Assembly: GCA_041665785.1 (NCBI GenBank)
Contig: JBAYIE010000004.1
Span: 1-64,000 of the forward strand
Source: JBAYIE01 sp041665785
Lineage (GTDB): Bacteria; Bacteroidota; Bacteroidia; UKL13-3
DNA length: 64,000 nucleotides
Direction: 5' to 3'
A model generated the notes under the pieces. That model searched no databases. It was not told where the DNA came from and saw only the letters and a program-made list of their open reading frames with translations. The translations under genes were made by a program, and so were the position numbers. Position 1 is the stretch's first letter. Every line of letters starts with the position of its first letter. Positions 1 to 8,139 of the stretch are shown here, piece after piece.

Positions 1-83
1 GAATTAATAGCCGCGAAGCAGAGACTCGCTACGCTCGTCACGCTTCCCGGCAACAGTGAAGCGTGAAGGCCGGGAGAAAGCAC

Positions 84-110
84 AAAAAAAGCCGCAATTT
101 TCATTGCGGC
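84..110 (-). terminator. Intrinsic terminator of tRNA-Glu
   Basis: On the minus strand an 8-bp perfect stem (GCCGCAAT / ATTGCGGC) with a GAAA tetraloop is followed by seven T residues. It lies 16 nt past the 3' end of the tRNA-Glu gene, so it most likely ends that transcript. Confidence 0.85.
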
Positions 111-126
111 CTTCTCTGCTTCACTG

Positions 127-198
127 TAGCCCGTAGGGGAATCGAACCCCTCTTTCCAGGATGAAAACCTGGCGAACTAACCGATATTCGAACGGGCC
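127..198 (-). tRNA. tRNA-Glu (TTC anticodon)
   Basis: The minus strand folds into a cloverleaf of 72 nt. The acceptor arm is GGCCCGT with ACGGGCT (first pair G-U), the anticodon stem is CCAGG/CCTGG around loop TTTTCAT, giving anticodon TTC, and the T arm is GAGGGGTTCGATTCCCCT. No CCA is encoded. An intrinsic terminator follows immediately. Confidence 0.93.
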
Positions 199-262
199 AG
201 AATGCTTTTTCATAACCCCTTTCTACTAACCCTTTGTCTTCCGTAGCTTTAGCGAAGGAAGG

Positions 263-280
263 GATATTCGAACGGGCCAG
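263..280 (-). repeat. Duplicate of the tRNA-Glu 5' end
   Basis: Eighteen bases identical to 183-200, the first part of tRNA-Glu plus its flank, recur 80 bp upstream of the gene. The rest of the tRNA is absent, so this is a fragment. The 199-498 gap otherwise holds a TACCTTTG box on the minus strand (318-325), which could be a Bacteroidota -7 element for the tRNA but lacks a well-spaced -33 TTG, and the gap promoter. Confidence 0.7.
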
Positions 281-425
281 ATTCCTCCTTTATTTTCAAG
301 TCTGGCAACCTGAAGATCAAAGGTAGTACTCACTTTCAATCGATTACACATCGGACAAAGCAAGTAACCTACTTTTGTTTTGAGGACTGCAAATGTAGAA
401 GTCTTTTTCTATTTCACAAAAAGAT

Positions 426-455
426 TTGTTTAAAAAGTTGATCAAGATAACTTTG
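426..455 (+). promoter_or_regulatory. Bacteroidota-type promoter for gap
   Basis: A TTG at 426-428 is followed after 19 nt by TAACTTTG at 448-455, matching the phylum's TTG-N19-TAnnTTTG consensus. It lies 43 nt before the GAPDH start codon. Confidence 0.65.
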
Positions 456-498
456 CACCACTTTTATGCATTTTCAATCTTAAATCCCATAATCAAAA

Positions 499-1497
499 AT
501 GAAAGTAGGTATCAATGGTTTTGGCCGAATTGGCCGTTTAGTTTTCAGGGCTGCTATGAATAACCCTCAAGTTGAAATCGTAGGAATCAACGACCTGATC
601 GACGTTGATTATATGGCCTACATGCTCAAATACGATTCTACCCATGGCCGTTTTAACGGTGAAGTAGCCGTTGATGGCGGCGCGTTGGTGGTGAACGGAA
701 AAAAAATCCGCGTAACTGCCGAGAAAGATCCATCCAATTTGAAATGGGATGAAGTGGGTGCTGAATACGTAGTGGAGTCTACCGGTTTATTCCTCGAAAA
801 AGACAAAGCTGCTTTGCATATCAAAGCCGGAGCAAAACGTGTAATCATGAGTGCTCCTGCCAAAGACGATACCCCAACTTTTGTTATGGGTGTAAATCAG
901 GAGAAATATACAGCCGACATGACTGTGGTATCCAATGCTTCATGCACCACCAACTGTCTGGCTCCGATTGCCAAAGTTTTGAACGACAATTACGGAATCC
1001 TCGAAGGATTGATGACAACCGTGCATGCTGTAACAGCTACACAAAAAACAGTTGACAGCCCATCGGCAAAAGACTGGAGAGGCGGCCGCGGTGCCTATCA
1101 AAATATTATTCCTTCATCAACCGGAGCTGCAAAAGCTGTTGGGTTGGTGATTCCTGAACTGAAAGGAAAACTAACCGGCATGAGCTTCCGTGTTCCTACT
1201 CCGGATGTATCGGTGGTGGATTTAACCTGCCGTTTGGTAAAAGGGGCCAGCTACGAAGAAATAAAAGCTGCCATGAAAAAAGCTTCTGAAACAACCATGA
1301 AAGGAATCCTCGGATATACTGAAGATGAAGTGGTTTCAAACGATTTTCTGGGCGATGCACGTACTTCAATTTTCGATGCCAAAGCCGGTATTTCGCTGAA
1401 CGACAACTTTGTGAAAGTGGTTTCGTGGTACGATAACGAGTGGGGCTATTCCAACAAGGTGGTAGATTTGATCTGCCATATGGATACCGTTAAATAA
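499..1497 (+). CDS. gap: Glyceraldehyde-3-phosphate dehydrogenase, type I
   Basis: This cytosolic glycolytic enzyme converts glyceraldehyde-3-phosphate, NAD+ and phosphate to 1,3-bisphosphoglycerate. The 332-residue length is normal for the family. The N-terminus starts with the Rossmann motif GINGFGRIGR. The Asp in GINDL at about residue 32 favours NAD over NADP. The catalytic Cys sits in SNASCTTNC near residue 150, and the C-terminal SWYDNEWGYS motif is intact. It stands alone, with its own promoter upstream and an interspersed repeat immediately downstream, so it is probably monocistronic. Bacteroidota often carry more than one gap gene; whether this is the main glycolytic copy cannot be judged here. 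Confidence 0.97.
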   Translation: MKVGINGFGRIGRLVFRAAMNNPQVEIVGINDLIDVDYMAYMLKYDSTHGRFNGEVAVDGGALVVNGKKIRVTAEKDPSNLKWDEVGAEYVVESTGLFLEKDKAALHIKAGAKRVIMSAPAKDDTPTFVMGVNQEKYTADMTVVSNASCTTNCLAPIAKVLNDNYGILEGLMTTVHAVTATQKTVDSPSAKDWRGGRGAYQNIIPSSTGAAKAVGLVIPELKGKLTGMSFRVPTPDVSVVDLTCRLVKGASYEEIKAAMKKASETTMKGILGYTEDEVVSNDFLGDARTSIFDAKAGISLNDNFVKVVSWYDNEWGYSNKVVDLICHMDTVK

Positions 1498-1509
1498 GTT
1501 TATTTTTTT

Positions 1510-1671
1510 GGGGCGCGACCCCTGAAGTATGCGCTAATGGATGATTCTAATTTAGTTAACATCTCACGCGCTTTACTTCAGGGGTCGGACTTTCGCTACT
1601 CGCTTTCTATAAAGTATTGCTATCGCATACTTTATAGAAGAGCTCAAACAGGCCGCTCAATCCCTCGCGCG
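1510..1671 (+). repeat. Interspersed intergenic repeat, copy 1
   Basis: The unit begins GGGGCGCGACCCC, contains a large imperfect hairpin (CTGAAGTATGCGCT with its near complement before GGGGTCGGAC), then a second hairpin TCTATAAAGTAT/ATACTTTATAGA, and ends in CAATCCCTCGCGC. About 100 nt align well with the inverted copy at 4414-4545, and the end modules match the copy at 28443-28504. It fills most of the 1498-1921 gap; I see no gene in the remainder, although an open frame extends upstream from the next gene. Confidence 0.75.
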
Positions 1672-1921
1672 TTCTCCTTCAGGTGAGCCTGATGGTCAAC
1701 ATTGAAACCATAAAAAATAAACGGCTTCCCCACTTTCCTGCTCTAAAGGCATCTATTTTTTTACCCGTTGGTTTTGCTTCTGGTGCGCCACGCCATTGGC
1801 GGTTGATTTAGCATACGACAAATCTCCTTTATTCGTTATTCCTCATGTGTTGCAGGTCCGATTTTTGGATATCGCCCGATGGCACTATATTTACTGGCTG
1901 AATTTTGGCAGTTACTTCTTC

Positions 1922-3310
1922 ATGAATATAAATCTACGTACACTGGGAAAGCTTTTTATTAAGTCATTATTTTTTCCGGTTTTCCTTTTCTTTGGGTCGA
2001 CTGATGTGAAGGCACAAGAGCCTGGTCAGGTTATCGATCGCATTGTAGCCGAAGTGGGTGCCAATGTGATTATGCAATCGGAACTGGAAATGGAATACGT
2101 GCAGATGCGCGATAAAATGGGTTTCCAGCACGATTCGATCAAGTGCTTGATCCTGCGTCAGAAAATTATGGATTACGTTTTGCTGGCCAAGGCTCAATTG
2201 GATTCGGTGGTGGTTCCGGAAGACCGCGTAGATTACGAACTCGAAAAACGGATCAAGTATTTTGCGAGTCAGTTTAATGGGGGCGAAAAAGCCATGGAAG
2301 AATATTACAGCAAGACCATTGCACAAATCAAGGCTGACAACCGCGACAAGATAAAAAACAGCATGATCATACAGGAAATGCAGGGTAAAGCGTTGAAGGA
2401 TGTGAAAGTGTCGCCTACCGATATTAAAAAATTATTTGGCGCGTATACCCGCGATAGTTTGCCATTCTACAGTGCCGAAGTAGAACTGGCTCAGCTTGTT
2501 ATTGAACCCAAAGTTTCAAAAGAATCCAAACAGATAGCCCTCGAAAAAATTCAGGAGTTACGCAGTCGCATCGTGGATGGACAAGATTTTACTACGCTCG
2601 CGTTGATTTATTCCGAAGACAAAGGTTCAGCCGCAAATGGTGGCGAACTGGGTTTTTTCTCGCGCGGCGATATGGTTCCCGAATTTGAAGCCGCAGCCTT
2701 TCGGTTAAAGCCAGATTCCATTTCCAAAATTGTAGAAACCAAATACGGATATCATATTTTAAAACTGGTAGATCGGAAAGGCGAACGCATCAATATTCGC
2801 CATATCCTGATCCGGCCACAAATCTTTAAGGCGGATGTACAAAAAGCCAAAGACCTCATGGATAGTATCCTTTGGGAAATCAAACAAGGCAAATTGACTT
2901 TTGAAGATGCGGCCAAAAAATATTCCGACGATATCAATACCAAATCCAATGGTGGATTCATTACCGAATCGCAAACCGGAAATCACCGCGTACCGGTAGA
3001 CGAACTCGACAAAGAAATTTATTTCCACATAGAGGCACTGAATGCCGGCGATATGACTGAACCGGAATTAATCACCGTGCCGGGTATTGATAAGATACAG
3101 GCATGGAGGGTATTTTATCTCAAGTCGGAAATGCCTCCGCACCGGGCTAATCTCAAAGACGATTACCAGCGTTTTCAGGTAATGGCTCAACAGGAAAAGC
3201 AAAGCAAAGCATTGAAAGATTATATAGAACGGAGCCGAAAGGAAGTGTTTATTAAAGTTGTCGACGATTATAAAACCTGTCCGGAGGTTGCTCCCTTACT
3301 GAAGAAATAA
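1922..3310 (+). CDS. Periplasmic peptidyl-prolyl isomerase with two parvulin domains (SurA-like)
   Basis: Predicted periplasmic chaperone and prolyl isomerase for outer-membrane proteins. The ATG at 1922 was chosen because it directly precedes a signal peptide (MNINLRTLGKLFIKSLFFPV... ending near VKAQ); the frame stays open 42 codons further up but only with a TTG start and no sensible signal. After a SurA_N-like helical region (about residues 35-180) come two rotamase domains, marked by YSEDKGSAANGGELGFF then KYGYHILKL, and by RHILIRP then YSDDINTKSNGG. The protein is 462 residues. The moxR-like gene follows after 4 nt, an arrangement I recall in other Bacteroidota. Confidence 0.9.
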   Translation: MNINLRTLGKLFIKSLFFPVFLFFGSTDVKAQEPGQVIDRIVAEVGANVIMQSELEMEYVQMRDKMGFQHDSIKCLILRQKIMDYVLLAKAQLDSVVVPEDRVDYELEKRIKYFASQFNGGEKAMEEYYSKTIAQIKADNRDKIKNSMIIQEMQGKALKDVKVSPTDIKKLFGAYTRDSLPFYSAEVELAQLVIEPKVSKESKQIALEKIQELRSRIVDGQDFTTLALIYSEDKGSAANGGELGFFSRGDMVPEFEAAAFRLKPDSISKIVETKYGYHILKLVDRKGERINIRHILIRPQIFKADVQKAKDLMDSILWEIKQGKLTFEDAAKKYSDDINTKSNGGFITESQTGNHRVPVDELDKEIYFHIEALNAGDMTEPELITVPGIDKIQAWRVFYLKSEMPPHRANLKDDYQRFQVMAQQEKQSKALKDYIERSRKEVFIKVVDDYKTCPEVAPLLKK

Positions 3311-3314
3311 CCAC

Positions 3315-4280
3315 ATGAACGAAACACCAAACGATGTACAGGCAGCCGATGAGTTGTACGCCAAATACAAACTGCTCAAGCAGGAAATCGGAAAAGTGAT
3401 TATAGGGCAACATGCCGCAGTAGATATTCTGTTCAATGCTATTCTGGCCAACGGACATGTATTGCTGGTTGGCGTACCCGGACTGGCGAAAACTTTGCTG
3501 GTGCGTACTTTTGCCGAAGTACTCGACCTGGATTTTAACCGCATTCAATTCACACCCGATTTGATGCCGGGCGATATTACCGGCTCGGAAATATTGAATG
3601 AGAAACGTGAATTTCAGTTTTTGCGTGGCCCCATTTTTTCCAATATTATTTTGGCCGATGAAATCAACCGTACCCCTCCTAAAACGCAGGCAGCATTACT
3701 CGAAGCCATGCAGGAAAAATCGGTTACGGTAAACGGTCAATCGCATCTGCTGCCCAAACCGTTTTTTGTTTTGGCTACGCAAAATCCCATTGAACAGGAA
3801 GGAACTTATCCATTGCCTGAAGCGCAACTCGACCGGTTTATGTTCAACGTAATTTTAACGTATCCGACTTTTTCCGAAGAGTTGGATGTGGTAAGATCTA
3901 CCACCGGAAATTTAAAACCGGAGCTCAATAAGATTTTGCACGACCGCGATATTTTGTTGTATCAGGAATTGGTGCGTAAAGTTCCGGTGGCCGATAATGT
4001 GATGGAATATGCCGTAAAGCTGGTTTCCAAAACCCGCCCCAATACACCGGCAGCTACGACGCAGATTAATGATTTTATTGAATTTGGAGCTGGTCCGCGT
4101 GCCGGTCAGTTTCTCATACTGGGGGCCAAAGCGCATGCGTTGATGCATGGCAAATATTCTCCCGATATCGACGATGTAAAAGCCATAGCATTGGATGTAT
4201 TGCGCCACCGTTTGATCCGCAATTACAAAGCGGAAGCTGAAGGTATAAGTACGGAAGCCATCATTCAGGGAATTTTGTAG
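3315..4280 (+). CDS. MoxR family AAA ATPase
   Basis: A cytoplasmic AAA_3-type ATPase of 321 residues, the usual MoxR size, thought to act as a chaperone that remodels partner proteins, often VWA-domain proteins. Visible motifs are Walker A GVPGLAKT (about residue 60), Walker B ILADEINRTPPKTQAALLEAM, sensor 1 VLATQNPIEQEGTYPLPEAQLDRF and a C-terminal lid domain. It starts 4 nt after the isomerase gene and is probably co-transcribed. No DUF58 or VWA partner gene follows in this window, which is unusual for MoxR operons. The next element is an interspersed repeat. Confidence 0.92.
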   Translation: MNETPNDVQAADELYAKYKLLKQEIGKVIIGQHAAVDILFNAILANGHVLLVGVPGLAKTLLVRTFAEVLDLDFNRIQFTPDLMPGDITGSEILNEKREFQFLRGPIFSNIILADEINRTPPKTQAALLEAMQEKSVTVNGQSHLLPKPFFVLATQNPIEQEGTYPLPEAQLDRFMFNVILTYPTFSEELDVVRSTTGNLKPELNKILHDRDILLYQELVRKVPVADNVMEYAVKLVSKTRPNTPAATTQINDFIEFGAGPRAGQFLILGAKAHALMHGKYSPDIDDVKAIALDVLRHRLIRNYKAEAEGISTEAIIQGIL

Positions 4281-4413
4281 CGATAGTTCTCTTTGAATTG
4301 TAGAAACGGATTTCCGAAAAATTGCATTACGTATCTTTTGATTTAAGAGAATCAAATATTTTTCAGACTCTAAAAATCTCCTGTTGGAATTCAGGTTTCA
4401 AGTTTAGGATTAT

Positions 4414-4545
4414 GCGCGAGGGATAGAAGTGGAAAGCCCGCAGCGCAGCGAGGACTTGAAACGCATAGCCCGACCATGAAGTAATGCGCATGAGATGTTA
4501 GCTAAATAAGAATCATTTGGTAGCGCATACTTCATGGGCGCGCCC
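4414..4545 (-). repeat. Interspersed intergenic repeat, copy 2 (inverted)
   Basis: Reading the minus strand from 4545, the unit runs GGGCGCGCCC, ATGAAGTATGCGCT, a conserved block resembling GATTCTTATTTAGCTAAC, then ATCTCATGCGC, TTACTTCATGGTCGGGCT and finally CTATCCCTCGCGC. It aligns with copy 1 over about 100 nt in opposite orientation. The middle hairpin differs between copies while the end modules are conserved. It occupies most of the 4281-4572 gap between convergent genes. Confidence 0.75.
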
Positions 4546-4572
4546 AAAAAATAATTTACAAATATCTTGTTT

Positions 4573-5820
4573 TCAATTCCAGCACTTGCCCTTTACAATC
4601 ACTTTTTCTATCAGATCAATGCCAAAGCGATAGGGAATATATGCGAGCGAAGGAATTGGTTTTGTTAAGATCAGGTTGGCCTGTTTGCCGCGTGTAATAC
4701 TGCCGTGTGTAGCGCTCAGTTCCAAGGCAAACGCACCGTTGATGGTTGCTGCGTTAAAGGCTTCTTCCGGAGTTAGTTTCATGTGAATGCACGCCAACGA
4801 AAGAATAAAACTCATGCGTCCGTTGGGCGAACTTCCCGGATTAAAATCGGTTGCCAGGCAAAAAGGTAAACCGGCATCAATCATTTTACGACCGGGTGCA
4901 TAGGGGATCCCCAAAAAGAAGGAACAATTCGGCAATCCAACCGGCATGGTTTCACTGTTGAGCAATGCACTTATTTCTTCATCACCGGTGTATTCGAGAT
5001 GGTCTACACTCAATGCCTTGTTTTTTACGGCAACCTGAACTCCTCCGGTATAACCCAATTCGTTGCCATGAATTTTGGCTTTTAATCCCAGCGCCGATGC
5101 GGCTTTCAGAATGCGATCCGTTTCTTCAACCGTAAAAAATCCCTGGTCACAAAATACATCGCAGTAATCGGCCAGTTTTTCTGTAGCGATGCGCGGCAAC
5201 ATTTCCTGAATCACCAGATCAATATATGCGTTTCTGTTTTCTTTGTATTCGCCTGGAATGGCATGTGCACCCAAAAAGGTGGCTTTGATGGTGATGGGTG
5301 AAACTGCTTTCAACCGGCGGATCACGCGCAGCATTTTTAATTCATCTTCCACCGTGAGTCCGTATCCGCTTTTTATTTCGATGGCGCCTGTGCCTGTGGC
5401 TATCACTTCGTGCAAACGTTCGAGTGCCTGATCATACAAGTCGTCTTCCGACATGGCTTGTAATTTCTTAGCAGAATTTAAGATGCCTCCACCGGCAGCT
5501 GCAATTTCTTCGTATGATTTGCCCCGGATGCGCATTTCAAATTCTTCTTCACGGCTTTTGGCATAAACCAAATGGGTATGTGAATCAACAAAAGAAGGCA
5601 ATACCATGCGTTTACTCGCATCCAGTCTTTCGCATGAACCACCCACAGCCGGCATATGATCCATGGTGCCATAATCTTTGATCACTCCTTCTTCAATCAG
5701 GATCCATGCCTGATGCAATGCATCAAACCGGTTCATTTCCGCTCCTGATTTTTTGAGGATCCCAGGTTCTTCTACGATTCCGTAAAGCGATTGAATATTA
5801 TAGATCAATAAGGCATTCAT
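4573..5820 (-). CDS. hutI: Imidazolonepropionase
   Basis: Amidohydrolase-superfamily enzyme that hydrolyses 4-imidazolone-5-propionate to N-formimino-L-glutamate, the third step of histidine degradation. The product is 415 residues if it starts at MNALLIYN, which matches family length; an upstream in-frame Met (5841) would add seven residues. Metal-site motif DSHTHLVYA lies near residue 80. KIHGNELGYTGG, SVDHLEYTGDEEI and ATDFNPGSSPNGRM carry the further metal and substrate residues. No other hut genes are in the window, so the pathway must be completed elsewhere. It converges with the moxR gene and diverges from the gene at 5895. Confidence 0.93.
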   Translation of the reverse strand: MNALLIYNIQSLYGIVEEPGILKKSGAEMNRFDALHQAWILIEEGVIKDYGTMDHMPAVGGSCERLDASKRMVLPSFVDSHTHLVYAKSREEEFEMRIRGKSYEEIAAAGGGILNSAKKLQAMSEDDLYDQALERLHEVIATGTGAIEIKSGYGLTVEDELKMLRVIRRLKAVSPITIKATFLGAHAIPGEYKENRNAYIDLVIQEMLPRIATEKLADYCDVFCDQGFFTVEETDRILKAASALGLKAKIHGNELGYTGGVQVAVKNKALSVDHLEYTGDEEISALLNSETMPVGLPNCSFFLGIPYAPGRKMIDAGLPFCLATDFNPGSSPNGRMSFILSLACIHMKLTPEEAFNAATINGAFALELSATHGSITRGKQANLILTKPIPSLAYIPYRFGIDLIEKVIVKGKCWN

Positions 5821-5894
5821 GTATTCGGATTTGATGTACAAAAGAAATCAAAGCAACTGTACAAATCTAATTTTTCTATTGCTACCTTGCATGT

Positions 5895-6434
5895 ATGAGT
5901 TATGCATTTATGAATGATATGGAATCTATTTTGGCACAACCCATATCCAAAGGACAGGAGGTTTGGATTGCGGATACAGCGCGGGTTTTCGGGCGGGTAA
6001 CGTTGGGTGATGCATGTTCGGTATGGTTTGGAGCGGTTTTACGGGGCGATGCCGACATCATTACTCTGGGAAATCGCAGCAATGTACAGGAGCAAGCCGT
6101 AATTCATGTGGATCCGGGATTTCCCGTAAGCATTGGTGATGATTGCATCATAGGTCACGGTGCCATTGTGCATGGTGCCACCTTAGGAAATAACGTACTG
6201 GTAGGAATGCATGCCACCATATTGAACGGAGCGAAAATCGGTAATTTCTGCATTGTGGGAGCCAATGCGCTTGTTCCGGAAGGAATGGTGATTCCTGATT
6301 ATAGCGTTGTGCTTGGAACACCGGCCAGTGTAAAAAAACAATTAACGGAGGACCAAATAGAAAAAGTAAAACGCAATGCAGAAGTATATGTAGAACTTTC
6401 TAAAGCGTATGCTCAGTTTTATGTGAAAACGTAA
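5895..6434 (+). CDS. Gamma-carbonic-anhydrase-like hexapeptide-repeat protein
   Basis: A 179-residue left-handed beta-helix protein of the gamma-CA/YrdA/PaaY group. Hexapeptide repeats run through about residues 25-140, and the metal-ligand pattern is visible as QEQAVIHVD, IGHGAIVHG and VGMHATILNGA, giving three candidate zinc histidines. Members are trimeric, and carbonic anhydrase activity has been shown for only some, so the reaction is uncertain. ATG 5895 gives a complete N-terminus, and ATG 5916 is an alternative. It is followed by the NADH dehydrogenase gene after a 41-nt gap and may share a transcript. Confidence 0.88.
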   Translation: MSYAFMNDMESILAQPISKGQEVWIADTARVFGRVTLGDACSVWFGAVLRGDADIITLGNRSNVQEQAVIHVDPGFPVSIGDDCIIGHGAIVHGATLGNNVLVGMHATILNGAKIGNFCIVGANALVPEGMVIPDYSVVLGTPASVKKQLTEDQIEKVKRNAEVYVELSKAYAQFYVKT

Positions 6435-6475
6435 AACCAGATACAGGATAAGATTGTTATTCATACAACCACATT

Positions 6476-7771
6476 ATGACAGCACTTACCTTACCGGTAA
6501 ACTCATTCCCCCACCTGATCATTGTTGGTGGAGGATTTGCAGGCATTGAGCTTGTAAAGCACCTGAGCGGAAAACCTATCCGGGTTACCTTGCTCGACCG
6601 TAATAACTACCATACTTTTCAGCCTTTGTTGTATCAGGTGGCGTCGGGTGGCTTAGGTCCGGATGCTATTGCGTATCCGTTACGAAAACTGATAGGTCCG
6701 ATGACCAATATTGTTTTTCGGATGGCCGAAGTTCAACGGGTTGATACACTTAACAAGGAAGTAATAACTGATATCGGAAGGTTTGGATTTGATTTTTTAT
6801 GTCTGGCCAACGGAGCGCAAACCAATTTTTTTGGAAACAAGGAATTGGAAAGAAATTGCCTGACACTCAAATCCATTCCCGAGGCATTGGATTTACGCAG
6901 TCAGATTTTGCAGGAATTTGAAAAGGCCATCAACAAGCAACAAGCCGATGGCGAAATGCCCGAATTGAATTTTGTGGTAGTAGGTGGAGGGCCAACCGGT
7001 GTTGAAACAGCAGGAGCGTTGGCTGAGATTCGCAAGAATGTATTGCCTTCCGATTACCGCGAATTGAAAGCCAATGCGATGAAGGTACATATTATTGAAG
7101 CAGCACCGCGTTTGCTTTCGGCCATGCAGGTTGCTTCCTCCAGTGCAGCATTCAGATCGTTGCAACAATTGGGTGTTGATGTGCGTTTGAATACTTCAGT
7201 TCAAGCATACGATCGCGATTCAGGGTTGCTTACGCTCAGCAACGGAGAAGTGATGCAAACAAATACCGTTATCTGGAGTGCAGGTGTAAAGGGAAATATT
7301 CTGGAAGGTTTTCCTTCTGAAATAATTGGCCGCGGTAACCGATACCGGGTGAATGCATTCAATCAACTGGAAGGTTTGCCCAACGCCTTTGTGATTGGCG
7401 ACGTTGCATTAATGCACGAAGATCCGGCTTATCCCCAGGGTCATCCCATGGTGGCTCCGGTCGCCATTCAGCAGGCGCATTTATTTGCGAAAAATATCAT
7501 GCGGTTGATTGAAGGTAAACCCATGAAGGCATTTTCTTATTTCGATAAAGGCTCCATGGCAACAGTGGGCAGACATCGTGCTGTTTTTGAATCATTCGGC
7601 ATTCGGCTGCATGGATTTTTAGCCTGGTGGGGTTGGATGTTTTTACACCTCATGTTGTTGGTGGGTTACCGCAACCGCCTGATTGTTTTTGTAAACTGGA
7701 TGTGGAATTACTTCACTTATCAGCGCGCCATACGGATTATCATTCGCAAGTATGTGCCTAAGCCGGAATGA
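6476..7771 (+). CDS. ndh: Type II NADH:quinone oxidoreductase
   Basis: A single-subunit, non-proton-pumping FAD enzyme of 431 residues that passes electrons from NADH to quinone at the inner membrane. The FAD Rossmann motif is IIVGGGFAGIE (about residues 15-25). The quinone-site-like stretch YHTFQPLLYQVASGGL follows, then the NAD motif VVVGGGPTGVETAGALAEI near residue 170 and a second FAD-binding segment FVIGDVA. The C-terminus has a hydrophobic hairpin (GFLAWWGWMFLHLMLLVGY) that would anchor it to the membrane. Its 3' end overlaps the convergent small membrane protein gene by 14 bp. Confidence 0.93.
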   Translation: MTALTLPVNSFPHLIIVGGGFAGIELVKHLSGKPIRVTLLDRNNYHTFQPLLYQVASGGLGPDAIAYPLRKLIGPMTNIVFRMAEVQRVDTLNKEVITDIGRFGFDFLCLANGAQTNFFGNKELERNCLTLKSIPEALDLRSQILQEFEKAINKQQADGEMPELNFVVVGGGPTGVETAGALAEIRKNVLPSDYRELKANAMKVHIIEAAPRLLSAMQVASSSAAFRSLQQLGVDVRLNTSVQAYDRDSGLLTLSNGEVMQTNTVIWSAGVKGNILEGFPSEIIGRGNRYRVNAFNQLEGLPNAFVIGDVALMHEDPAYPQGHPMVAPVAIQQAHLFAKNIMRLIEGKPMKAFSYFDKGSMATVGRHRAVFESFGIRLHGFLAWWGWMFLHLMLLVGYRNRLIVFVNWMWNYFTYQRAIRIIIRKYVPKPE

Positions 7772-8123
7772 TGGACCAGAGCCAGTTCCAGACAGTACGG
7801 GTACCGAACCAGGTAGCGAAATAAATCAGAAATAGAACAAACAGTGAGAGTAAAAATGCAAGGGTGACTCCGGTGAATTTGCCTCCTGCATTTTTCCCGA
7901 TTTTAAAAATTTTCTTAGCTGCTTTTTCGCTCCAGCCATTGAGGTAATGAAATACAGGGTAGAGTATAAAAACCAACATGGCCATACCGATTAGTGTGGC
8001 CTTAACCGGATCCTGCATGAAGCGCATACCGAGAATGAAATTTGTTATTTTATCGGAGAGCAGGTTTACTCCCAGAATAGACAATACAAAAACATAAAAG
8101 TTGGTTAGCTTTTTGTAATTCAT
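7758..8123 (-). CDS. Small membrane protein of unknown function
   Basis: 121 residues with three to four hydrophobic segments (about 8-25, 40-60 and 85-110) and a basic loop KAAKKIFKIGKNAGGK. I do not recognise a family. It lies 16 nt downstream of the AAA ATPase gene on the same strand, so the two probably form an operon, and its 3' end overlaps the convergent ndh gene. Confidence 0.7.
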   Translation of the reverse strand: MNYKKLTNFYVFVLSILGVNLLSDKITNFILGMRFMQDPVKATLIGMAMLVFILYPVFHYLNGWSEKAAKKIFKIGKNAGGKFTGVTLAFLLSLFVLFLIYFATWFGTRTVWNWLWSIIPA

Positions 8124-8139
8124 TCCCGATCAACAGCGC

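Noticed and set aside
1796..1921. Upstream extension of the SurA-like gene
   Set aside because: It needs a TTG start and puts 42 aromatic-rich residues before an otherwise good signal peptide.
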